From NCBI RefSeq assembly GCF_041956535.1, contig NW_027192197.1:321829-385828 (forward strand): DNA of 64,000 nucleotides, given 5' to 3'. Position numbers and translations under genes: made by a program. How positions within the stretch are numbered: position 1 is the first letter of the stretch; each line of letters starts with the position of its first letter. Of the stretch, positions 1 through 9,163 are shown one piece after another. Source of the DNA: Calcarisporiella thermophila CBS 279.70 (lineage: Eukaryota > Calcarisporiellomycota). A model generated the notes under the pieces. The model saw nothing but the letters and a program-made list of their open reading frames with translations, searched no databases and was not told the DNA's origin.

Positions 1-1088
1 GGCCGAGCTGACTGAGGAGACGATCGGAATGCGGATATCCTGACATACCATGGGCTTGTTGCTTAATACAAAAGATCCTTCCGCAGGAAAACGGAATAGA
101 TTGGTTTACCTGCACGGCGTCTACTCCACTTATTTTCAAACTCTTTATTATGCTCTGGGCTCGGTCGGTAATTTCCCTTGATCCCAGACGCATTTCACGC
201 TGGTAGAGGTAGCCGTTCCATATAAAAACCAGGAGTATTAGTAGGGATTCGACAAGAGCACCGGTTAGCCTTAGTTGATATGGTGAGCTATTCAAATAGC
301 CGAAGATATAATATGCAAGCAAAATGAAAATGATGGCAAGGTTGAGAAGCGAAACCGGATGCATCACATAGGCAAGCAGATGAATGTTTTGAGATGAATG
401 TTTACGTTCTTCATCGATGAGCGCCTGTGCTGCCTCAACCAGTTTTCTATAAAAGAGTATGCGCAGAAGTTACCATGAGAGCTATCTGAGGTAATCTGTA
501 TTTGAATAGCACGTACTGTAAGGCTTCTTCGCTCGATAATCCCCTTGTTCCATGATGGCTAGAATCTGAGCTAGAATCGTCGTGCTCATCTTCTCCCTCC
601 GAATGACCAGAAGAATCATCGGAGGAAGTGGAGGAGGAGGAAGAGGAGGAGGAAGAAGAAGAGGCGGCAGCAAGTTCTCTTCCCCAAGCAGGTAGCAGCT
701 CTTCTACAGGTTCTCCTCCGGTATAACATTTAACATTTGCTTCGCCCCCCTCAATCTCAATTAACGCGTAATCTTCACTCTCCAGCATAGTGGTCATTCG
801 CATTACAGGTGAGTCTTCTATGCGCACTTGGAACTCACTATAGTCCGCCTCATCGGAATCAGAAGAATCAGAATCAAATTGCTTGCGCACTTTATCCGAG
901 CTTTCGCTCAGAATACTTGCGGGGCGAACGGGTGGATTGGTAGGGGCGGCATTCTCTTCTGCTTGCACCTGTTCATCGGCGTGCTGGTCAGCAGTTACTT
1001 GAGCGGAGGTGGTGTCTGGTACCTCTCTGGATTGAGGATCGGCGGTTTGATTTGTACTGGAGTCGCCTGACTCATTTTCTCTGCCCAT
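1..1088 (-). CDS. Membrane protein, TMEM94-like N-terminus (3' end off the window)
   Basis: The start is at 1088, in a divergent arrangement with the TFIIA-gamma gene. Exon 1 (1088-517) encodes an acidic, low-complexity, disordered region of about 190 residues, including a run of 11 consecutive serines. A 70-nt intron (516-447, donor GTACGT, acceptor ATAG) restores the frame and joins a segment reading GLSSEEALQKLVEAAQ. Exon 2 has two hydrophobic segments (LLNLAIIFILLAYYIFGYL and LTGALVESLLILLVFIWNG), then a basic stretch with RLGSREITDRAQSIIKSL. The order (GLS-x-EAL helix, two membrane segments, R-rich REI...II motif) resembles the N-terminus of TMEM94/ERMA, a P-type-ATPase-like ER protein linked to magnesium uptake. 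No ATPase core is visible because the gene runs off the left edge. The coding call is good; the family assignment is tentative. Confidence 0.6.
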
Positions 1089-1273
1089 CGTCTAAGATCG
1101 GGCCTATTCAGAAATTTGAACAAACTATTGTGTCCCGTAATCTTTTCGACTTTAGTTAATTGTGACTGTTTCCAAGTTATCTTATGAGCCAGGATTACAG
1201 AGGTCTTTATCTTTTATTCTTGATCCATTCCCTCACCTATAAAGAGAGGGGATGTTTAGACTAGTTTAAAAAT

Positions 1274-1835
1274 ATGAGCAGCGACAATTATCTTCATTAC
1301 CGCAGAAGCACGTAAGTAGTTGATCCCCTAAGCATCTGGAATAATATTTTTGATGAAATCATTAAAATTATAATCTACGACATTTGATTGCTCTTTCCCT
1401 TCTCAGGCTTGGTGTAGCCTTGATCGACTCACTAGATGAATTGGTCGCCTCTGGTCACATCAATCCACAGTTGGCAAAGCGCGTCGTAGATCAAGTAAAT
1501 ACATCTATTGTCTTTTTTGTAATATTTTTCAAATTTATGCTATGTAACCTCTACCATTCAGTTTGACAAGAGCATTGCAGAGGCTCTCAACGCTAAGGTG
1601 AAAAATAGAGCGACAATCAAAGTATGCATACATTTTTCAAGGATTATTTTTAGTTTGTGATGGATTGACGGCCCATTTTTAACCAATATAGGGTCACCTC
1701 CATACCTATCGCTTTCTCGACGACGTGTGGACTTTTATTATTGAAAACGCCAACTTTAAATTCGAGCAGGATAGTGTCGAGGCAGACCGAGTAAAGATTG
1801 TAGCATGCAACGCAAAGAAACCTGGCGAACAGTAG
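1274..1835 (+). CDS. TOA2: Transcription initiation factor IIA gamma subunit (TFIIA small subunit)
   Basis: Four exons (1274-1311, 1407-1494, 1562-1621, 1692-1835) join to 109 residues, the usual length of the small TFIIA subunit. The protein starts [15 protein letters not shown] and has the expected N-terminal four-helix part ([15 protein letters not shown]) and the C-terminal beta-barrel part ([16 protein letters not shown], then [10 protein letters not shown]). TFIIA-gamma pairs with the alpha/beta subunit, binds TBP and stabilises TBP on the TATA box in the nucleus. All introns are GT-AG and every junction keeps the frame. The start is the first ATG and fits the family N-terminus. A possible AATAAA poly(A) signal lies at 1958. 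Confidence 0.95.
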
Positions 1836-2196
1836 AAGCGCTGTGAGGGTGCAGTACCTAGGCTGGTTTTTCTATTTTCTCTCTCTTTCTCCCTCCCTCC
1901 CTCCCCCCCTCCCCTTATTGTAATTTAGTACTATTCGCATAAATTTGGAATTTTTTAAATAAAAAAAAGGCTTGGCGGGCCACTGAAAACCCATCTCACT
2001 AATGTAGCGCTGTTGTAGAGAGCTAAGGATGCCTCAAAGAACGACCCTGGGAGGAAGAGAAGAGAGAGGGAATTTCTTCGAGTTTCATATATCTGAAATT
2101 TTGACGTAACGAATTTTTCAAATCGAATTTCGAATAGAGAAAACCTCAAGCTTCTAGCGAAGAAAAGTTCTCTCTCTTTCCCATCGTCAAGTCAAT
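1836..2196. other. Intergenic: TFIIA-gamma 3' region and eS4 promoter
   Basis: No gene is seen. The stretch contains a C/T-only run at about 1878-1914 (CTCTCTTTCTCCCTCC-like), probably the TFIIA-gamma 3' UTR. An AATAAA at 1958-1963 may be its poly(A) signal. The part before the ATG at 2197 is pyrimidine-rich (TTCTCTCTCTTTCCC), as is common just upstream of ribosomal protein starts. Confidence 0.5.
1958..1963 (+). terminator. Candidate poly(A) signal of TFIIA-gamma
   Basis: A canonical AATAAA hexamer followed by an A-run lies 123 nt after the TFIIA-gamma stop codon. It is a sequence match only. Confidence 0.5.
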
Positions 2197-3282
2197 ATGG
2201 TGGTAGGTTGAGATTTCAGTTCTATGAATGTTGGATGATGGATGAAGGCAATTATACAAGGAGATGAGAGACGGATGGATGGATGATTGAAGTCTAAGCT
2301 TGCTGAATGAGAATCTGGATGCGTGATTAATTGAAATATAATGTTGGTTTTCTCTATTAGCGTGGTCCTCGTAAGCATTTGAAGCGACTTGCCGCTCCCA
2401 AGCACTGGATGCTTGATAAATTGACAGGGTGCTATGGTAAAATCTCTTTTTTTTTTGTTACAATGGATGGTGGTTAATTTTCAATCGATTTTTTTTCTTC
2501 GATGCAGCTCCCCGTCCATCTGCTGGCCCCCACAAGGTAAATACAGATCACTACCATTTTGCATTCTCCTCTCGCCTCCCCTTACTAATTTTTGCGATTC
2601 TTTGTAGCTCCGTGAATGTCTTCCTCTGATTATCTTCCTGCGCAATCGCTTGAAGTATGCCCTCAATGGCAAGGAAGTGCAAAGCATTCTGATGCAGCGT
2701 CTTGTCAAGGTCGACGGAAAGGTGCGCACTGACTCCACCTACCCCGCTGGATTCATGGATGTGATCACGATCGAGAAGACCGGTGAACACTTCCGTCTCA
2801 TCTATGATGTCAAGGGTCGTTTCACTGTTCATCGTATCACTGCTGAGGAAGCCTCGTACAAGCTTTGCCGTGTCAAGCGCGTGCAGCTCGGCGCCAAGGG
2901 CATCCCATACATTGTCACCCATGATGGCCGTACTATCCGCTATCCCGATCCTCTCATCAACGTCAACGACACCGTTCGTCTTGACTTGGAGACCGGTAAG
3001 ATTACCGACTTTGTCCACTTCGAGGTTGGCAACGTGTGCATGATCACTGGCGGACGTAACATGGGCCGTGTTGGTGTGATCACCCACCGTGAGCGTCACA
3101 TTGGTGGTTTTGATATCGTCCATATCAAGGACTCGCTCGACCGTCAATTCGCCACCCGTCTGTCGAACGTGTTTGTTATTGGCCAAGGCAACAAGCCCTG
3201 GATCTCGCTTCCCAAGGGCAAGGGTGTTAAGCTTACGATTGCCGAAGAGCGCGATCGCCGCCGCGCACAGGCTTCCCACTAA
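2197..3282 (+). CDS. RPS4: 40S ribosomal protein eS4 (RPS4)
   Basis: Component of the small ribosomal subunit. Exon 1 is only six bases (ATGGTG, 2197-2202); three introns interrupt the first 45 codons, and the rest is one long exon. The N-terminus reads [18 protein letters not shown]. The S4-type RNA-binding region follows ([32 protein letters not shown]), then the central KOW-like domain ([16 protein letters not shown]), and the protein ends [20 protein letters not shown] plus a short basic tail. Length (about 260 residues) and domain order match the family throughout. The coding sequence is rich in C-ending codons, unlike the AT-rich genes to the right, as expected for a very highly expressed gene. 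Intron 1 contains GGAT-rich low-complexity sequence near 2231-2288. Confidence 0.97.
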
Positions 3283-3845
3283 ATACTCAAAATCACAAGA
3301 GAGGCTAGCATTAGATCCTAACCTTTAGGACTGATTCTTTCATCTCTTGCCGAAACTACTTTTTTGTTTTTTGTTTTCTGTAACCTTTGAATAATAAAGG
3401 ATACTCTCCTCATTGATTTCAATTCCCACTGCTAATTCCTGTAGTCATTGCAGTTTTCGATGCAATGGGGATTTTTTTAGACAACTCCTACAAGAGTGAT
3501 CCCTGAACTGCAGAGTAGGCCTCTCCATTCAAAGATATTGGGTGGTTGGCAAGTGGAGTCAAGAGTTTCTCAATTCAGTTCAAATTTCTGAGGAATTTGC
3601 ATTGCTCCTCTCTTTGCGTACAGGAGGTATTATTCCTTTATTCCACCACCACCTATGCCCTACTTGAACTAATTTCCCCACCCAAAACCACCGAGAGGCT
3701 CGTCTCACCAAGGAGTGAAATGTTTGACAGCCCACTTAATGCCAAGCCACGCTGGCTTGGAGGATTTTGCACTCGGGTTTTGGAAACCATCCTTTCATTT
3801 TTATCTTTTAGGTTTACCATATACACTAGAGCAGATTCTAATAAT
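3283..3845. other. Intergenic: eS4 3' UTR and penta-EF-hand promoter
   Basis: An AATAAA at 3393-3398 is the likely eS4 poly(A) signal. The remaining 400 bp are open in more than one frame but show no recognisable protein and no clear family motif. I treat them as the promoter and 5' UTR of the next gene. Confidence 0.5.
3393..3398 (+). terminator. Candidate poly(A) signal of eS4
   Basis: An AATAAA hexamer within AATAATAAAGG lies 111 nt after the stop codon of the ribosomal protein gene. Confidence 0.55.
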
Positions 3846-4913
3846 ATGTACGGACGACCTCCATATGGGCAAACCACAGTGCCCCCTCAACAAGGCAATT
3901 ACGGTGCTTATCCTCCCCCACAACAATTCTATGGAGGAGGTTATCCTCAGCAGCCATATGGTAGTATATGATCCCAGAAAGCTGTTTCCATTGTGGGAAA
4001 GAATTCTTCGCTAACGTGGAACCCATTAAAATTGATACTTCAGGCCGGCCCCCACCACCAGCGGGGCAACAACCACCTCCGAACGTAGATCCACAACTTT
4101 GGCATTGGTTTAAAGCGGTGGACACGGACAATAGTGGGTTTCTGACGGTGGAGGAGCTTCAGCGCGCTCTAATCAACGGTATTGCTTTTGCGAGATCTGG
4201 CCGTTCGATCATATTTTGACTTTCATTTCATTGCAGGTGATTGGAGCCCCTTCAACATTGAAACGTGTCGAATGATGATCAATATGTTCGATGTCGACAA
4301 TTCAGGAACCATTAACTACCAAGAATTTGCGGGCTTATGGCGCTATATTGAGGTGAATGTCAGCTAAGGTCAGCCAAACTAGAATAGTGCAATTTACCTA
4401 TATTCCATACAGGAATGGAAGCGCTGTTTCCAAACATTTGATCAGGATGGAAGTGGTACAATCAACTTTCAAGAGCTCAAGACCGCACTACGTTCGTTTG
4501 GTTACAAGTAAGAATGCGCCCAGGGTAACTATGATGTGACCACTCCCTTAATGGTTTACACTTCTCTCGCAGCCTCTCAGACAACTTCATTCGGTTATTG
4601 ATCAAAAAATACGATAAGTACGGCACGCAGGATATTACGGTAGGCTGAAAGAATTTGGGTTGTTTGTTTCCAGAACTGAATAACTAATACAGCGGTCTAT
4701 GCGTGTGTGTAGTTTGATCTTTTTTTGCAGGTATGTTACACGATTATCATGTGTTAGTCACTCGGACTGATTATGAAGTCGCCTTGTTCTGTTTAGGCAT
4801 GCGTCACAGTAAAAACGCTGACGGATGCTTTCCGTCGGTTTGACGTGAACGCAAGTGGATGGATACAGATCAACTATGAGCAATTCTTGGAACTTGTGGT
4901 GATGAACCGTTAA
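3846..4913 (+). CDS. Penta-EF-hand calcium-binding protein (ALG-2/peflin/sorcin family)
   Basis: A calcium sensor; this family acts in ER exit, ESCRT recruitment and membrane repair. Exon 1 (3846-3960) encodes a Gly/Pro/Tyr/Gln-rich N-terminus (MYGRPPYGQTTVPPQQ) typical of peflin and sorcin. Five EF-hands follow: DTDNSGFLTVEE, DVDNSGTINYQE, DQDGSGTINFQE, a degenerate KYDKYGTQDITF, and DVNASGWIQINYEQF. The first three keep the canonical acidic and glycine positions, while the last two lack ligands and probably serve dimerisation, as in the family. The gene has seven exons, including an 18-nt micro-exon at 4713-4730 encoding FDLFLQ within the fourth hand. Splicing keeps the frame throughout. 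Which paralogue it corresponds to (ALG-2, peflin or sorcin) cannot be settled by eye, but the long Gly/Pro N-terminus favours the peflin/sorcin side. Confidence 0.92.
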
Positions 4914-5941
4914 ATTTTTCCTTTTCAATTACTTGTATAGTTTGTAGTCCGGGATCACCTATATTTGTAGTGCGATCTTTAATGTCAGAATTGATCTATT
5001 GTTTCTATTGAATTACTTTTTTTGCTCTGGTATTCTCAAAATGGCAAAACTCTATCCTCAAGGTCTCTTCTAGATTACCGTGTTGTTCCCTTGAAAGAAG
5101 AGGAAGCAACAACAAAATCTTGACGCTTTTTTAAACATTCTCGCGGATCCACCGCGACAGCGCGTCAATCGGTACATTGGTCCTACTGAATACCGAACTG
5201 CTTGAAGATAGGAGAGAATGGTAAGTAGTATTGAGCAGTATTTGACGGCATTGGATTAGAGGGGCTACCGGAGAACTGGGAGAAATGTCTTGGAAGATGT
5301 ATCTAGCAGATGTTGCTCCGAAATTGACCTAGGAAATAGAGCTAGTCGAGAGCGGAATGAGAAGCCCCTGGAGTAGCTCCAATATGATTCTTTTGAAGCT
5401 GTAACGGTTGTACGATATTTGATGGAAGTCAATTGGCGGGGAATGTAATCTTGTTCCCTATTGATTTAATTCAACCGGTTGGCGAGAGCGCGGCATTGAC
5501 GTAATCGCCCGAGTGTGATTTAAGTTCAATCCCACTCGAATGAGATCATGATTGAAGAGCAAGAAACTCAGAAGCTCTGTGAGTCAACGATAAATGCTCG
5601 CGCGTTCTAATTTCCCATATAAGTCCGCATTCGCTGGTGCTCTTGGGCCCGGCTAATTCTAGCGTGTCTAAGGGATCCCTTTTTATTCGAATCCGCGCGT
5701 ATTCGGCGAAAAGATTTACGCCGGCAGCCGTCGCGGGGTAGAAATTCACATCTTGATAGTTGACTAATCTCGACGCTTTTACTAAGAGATGCACAAGCGC
5801 CACCGGAGAGCTATAAAAATTCGTTAATTGTTTTTCCTACAACTTTTTTTTTCCCTCTCTTTTTTAACGTTAGCTCCCTTCTATATATTTTCAATAATAT
5901 CTCTCACGCGCCTTCTTTTATCTTCTGATACCAATAAAAGG
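4914..5941. other. Intergenic, 1.0 kb: no gene assigned; holds the DHCR24 promoter
   Basis: No recognisable protein and no RNA family motif that I know. The sequence is noticeably less AT-rich than other gaps in this window. An 85-codon open frame on the minus strand (5803-5546) matches nothing I recognise. A TATA box lies at 5812-5818 and TTGGCGRG-type words at 5433 and 5479. An untranslated RNA cannot be excluded by eye. Confidence 0.4.
5812..5818 (+). promoter_or_regulatory. TATA box of the DHCR24 gene
   Basis: TATAAAA lies 124 bp upstream of the DHCR24 start codon and is followed by a pyrimidine-rich leader (TTTTTTTTCCCTCTC). The spacing fits a TATA-driven promoter with a 5' UTR of roughly 90-100 nt. 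This is inference from sequence only. Confidence 0.5.
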
Positions 5942-7880
5942 ATGGCAACCTCTACCGCAGCTGTGAGGCAGTCTATGCTTAAACAGGTGCACAACACACT
6001 CTCCTTAGGCTTAACATTGCTCTGGTTCTCTCTCTATCCCGTACGAAAGCTAATCGCTGCGCTCTTGCGCCTCTTGGTGATCGTTCTCACCCCCTTCTTC
6101 GTTGCATTTTCCCATACCCCCGCGTACCCATGGCTTAAAGAATTTTTCACTGAGCGTCGCGACCTTGTTGTCGTGTTTGTTGCCATTCCCGTTAGTTTTG
6201 TCTATGACCTGTACATGCGCGTGCGCAGTTGGTATGTCTGGTTGTTCCTATCAGCTCCCGCACTGCACGACCAGCGTGTTCGCGATATTCAGGCACAAGT
6301 GAAGCGCTGGAATCTCGATGGTCGCAAGAAACCAATGGTAAACATACACATTCTCTACAAGCGCTTGAAGAAGAGTTGTGAATGACCTTTATTGCTACAA
6401 TAGTGCACTGCTCGTCCAGTATGGGCCTCAATGTCCACGCGACTCTCTACATTCAAGAAAGACTGCAGCCAGATTTCGATCAATTTGCATGATATTCTCG
6501 ATGTGGACACGGAACGGCAGATTGTCCGAGTGGAGCCCTATGTGAACATGGGTCAGCTCACCGACCATCTGACACGCATTGGCTGGACCCTCGCAGTGAC
6601 TGTTGAGATGGAGGATCTTACTGTTGGTGGTCTCTTGATGGGAATTGGCATCGAAAATAATTCGCACATTTACGGTTTCCTTCACGAGACTTGCGAGGCC
6701 TTTGAAGTCGTGCTTGGAGATGGAAGCCTTGTTCGTGCCACACGCACCGAGAACGTCGATCTCTACAACGCTCTCCCCTGGAGCCATGGTAAGCATCCTA
6801 ATCATAGAGTTGCTGTGCAAGACCGCACTTACGCTATTTTTGTGTTCTAGGTACCCTCGGTTTCCTGGTCGCCGCCGAACTCAAAATCATCCCCTGCAAG
6901 CCCTATATGCACGTGAACTATATCCCGTGCCACACGGTTGATGAACTCCAATCCAAGATGTTGGAGCTCACTACGAAGCCAAACCCCCCTCAATTCGTTG
7001 AAGCCACCATCTACTCCAAGGAAACCTCAGTCATTTTCACCGGCAACTTTTCCGATAAGCCCCGTGGCGAGGAAGCCAAGAAGATCAACCGCGTTAATCT
7101 TTGGTTCAAGCCGTGGTACTACAAGCACGTGGAGAAATTCTTGGAAACTGGCCCTGGTGATGAGTATATCCCGTTGCGACACTGGTTCCACCGCCACACT
7201 CGCAGTATCTTCTGGGAGCTCGAGGATTTAGTTCCATACGGCAACACTTGGTGGTATCGCTGGTTCGTTGGATGGCTGGGTGCCCCTAAGATTTCGTTGC
7301 TCAAGGCGACTTGGACTCCCGAGGTGCGCCAAGAGCTCCTTTACAAACACGTGGTTCAAGACATCACTATTCCTATGTCATTAATGAAGGAGAGTATTTA
7401 TCTGTTCGAGGACATCTTCTGCTTGTGTAAGTAAAGAAAAGAATGCAACTGAGGCCTCGTACTGAATTTCTTATGCTAATCATGTGTCTACTTTGTTTAG
7501 ACCCACTTCTTGTTTATCCGGTTCGCATTTTCTCGCACGAGCCATACCAAGGAATGGTTTACAATCCCAAGAACCCTATCAAGGGAACTCAGCCTCCTCA
7601 GGAGATGTACTTCGATCTTGGAGCCTATGGTATCCCTCGTGCCGTGAAAGAAAAGAAGCCTTTCGATGCCCCCAACGCCGTGCGCAAGATGGAAGCTTTT
7701 GCTCGCAGCTGCGGTGGATTCCAGTTCATGTACGCTGATACCTTCCAGACCCGCGAAGAGTTTGAGCAGATGTTCGATCATACCCTCTACCGCCAGTGTC
7801 GCAAAAAATACAATGCAGAAGGTGCATTCCCAGAAGTATGGGAGAAAGTCAAGCCACAGCACGACGTGTTACTCAAGTAG
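5942..7880 (+). CDS. DHCR24: Delta(24)-sterol reductase (DHCR24/DWF1 family)
   Basis: FAD-dependent enzyme that reduces the C24 double bond of sterol side chains, for example desmosterol to cholesterol, in the ER membrane. Four exons (5942-6337, 6404-6788, 6851-7426, 7501-7880) give 578 residues. Membrane segments occupy about the first 110 residues (LVVVFVAIPVSFVYDLYMRV is the conserved one). The family block LHDQRVRDIQAQVKRW, CTARPVW, then the FAD-binding PCMH fold follow (VEPYVNMGQLTDHL, MEDLTVGGLLMG with HIYGF). The C-terminal half contains YPVRIFSHEPY, DLGAYGIPR and a terminal AFPEVWEKVKP. The N-terminus carries about 50 extra hydrophobic residues before the conserved segment, compared with the shorter animal form. 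The next gene is another sterol enzyme on the same strand. Ascomycete yeasts lack this enzyme. Confidence 0.95.
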
Positions 7881-7993
7881 TATTTTGGTAGCGAACGGTT
7901 CTTATTTTATCCCATTTTAGCAGGCCTCCTACTTTTTCTCTTCTTAACCTTAATCATTATTTTTCTCCCGTTGGTCATTCTCTTTTTGCGATT

Positions 7994-7999
7994 AATAAA
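7994..7999 (+). terminator. Candidate poly(A) signal of DHCR24
   Basis: An AATAAA hexamer lies 114 nt downstream of the DHCR24 stop codon. Confidence 0.5.
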
Positions 8000-8643
8000 A
8001 TTGCTAGTATATTGCTAGATTTGCATCACAATATGAGCGGTTTCATGAAAGTGTGTCGAATGCATGCGTCGAGATGCACAAATGATTCGTTTATTTGGCT
8101 TTCGCATAACAAGTTTTTAAAAATTCAGGAAATAAAAAATGAGGATATCAATGCCAAATTCACACTAGTACAGTTAGGATGGTGTAGCAGCGAAATGTTT
8201 TGAAAAGTTCTAATCTGGAGGATATTTGATTAGCGCTTTGCAGCGAGTAAACCTAACTATACACCCCCATTGGCGCTCACTGTTGGGATCCCATATCTAT
8301 TTGCTTTGACGCACCAACCTTCTCTCCCTTGTAGCAATCAAAGGTCATGCTCAAGTTGGGGTGATTGATGTTCTTTCATTATAATGGCTATCTAAATATT
8401 CCCTCGTGTCCAAAGTTGATGAATATAGTTCCATCTTGTTAACAGCGTGTTAAAGAAAGGTGCAGCCAAGCCACATATATATACGACTTTGGCATAATGC
8501 TCATTTCAAAGGAGCTCTAATCACTTCATAAAACTTCACTATAACACCACGGCTCAATTCGCTCTAAATACTTATTTCTGAACCATTGTGGTAAATGAGG
8601 CTGCATGCTGCGCTTGAAGGCGTGGCTTGTGCATGCAAGTCAG

Positions 8644-8659
8644 ACCCGACTAGTCGGGT
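8644..8659. repeat. Perfect 16-bp palindrome
   Basis: ACCCGACTAGTCGGGT reads the same on both strands. It sits in the intergenic stretch about 500 bp upstream of ERG25. Such a sequence could be a dimeric zinc-cluster or bZIP binding site, or chance; nothing else in the sequence decides this. Confidence 0.6.
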
Positions 8660-9163
8660 AGGAGCTTATCGCTATTAAGGTTGCAAAGTCGAGTTCTCGT
8701 ATTACAAATATATGAGCCTATCTTTGGCTGCCAGGCTTTGCACTGTTGTGTATAGAGAATCCTTACCCCCAGTATTGCTCTCTAACATAGAGCAAGTTAC
8801 CGATGGCCTAGTACTCGCTAGATCTTGCTTGATTATTTCCAGTTTGCATACGTCCATAGCATGGAACCGAGCCTTGCTATGGCTAACTGTCAGTGTGAAG
8901 ATTTTAGCTTCGAGATCAGTTCTGGCAACCCTCTGCATCCATTCTGGTGAACTTGGGCCTTCACCTTTCCAGTTCATTTGCAACAAAGCGAGCAATGGCG
9001 TGTATCAAATGGCGTGCAATCAAATTTCAAGCAACTCTACCGTTTTCAACTTCCAACGGTTTCCCGCATTGCTATTTCATTTTTGTATACTCGAGATAAT
9101 TTCGAGGTCGGCGCGCAACGATTGGTGGGATTCGTGTATGGTGATTTTTGTTGATTTGTATAA

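Larger units (their letters stand above)
7881..9163. other. Intergenic, 1.3 kb: DHCR24 3' end, unexplained DNA, ERG25 promoter
   Basis: The first 120 bp are the DHCR24 3' UTR with an AATAAA at 7994-7999. The rest holds a perfect 16-bp palindrome at 8644-8659 and overlapping open frames of about 150 codons (plus, 8712-9173) and 97 codons (minus, 8995-8702). Neither frame resembles a family I know. No tRNA or snRNA signature is visible. Confidence 0.4.

Noticed and set aside
2231-2288. GGAT/GATGGAT repeats in eS4 intron 1
   Set aside because: Imperfect, short and within an intron; treated as low-complexity sequence rather than a satellite or telomeric repeat.
2551-3279. Long minus-strand open frame opposite ribosomal protein eS4
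   Set aside because: It is the complement of a highly conserved gene with C-ending codons, which creates open antisense frames by chance; no family match.
3546-3971. Plus-strand open frame of 141 codons before the penta-EF-hand gene
   Set aside because: Most of it lies upstream of the family start MYGRPPYG and resembles no protein; only the overlapping end is real coding sequence.
5505-5545. tRNA-like T-loop (AGTTCAATCCC) in the gap before DHCR24
   Set aside because: The bases flanking the loop do not form a T-stem and no matching acceptor or anticodon arm is found.
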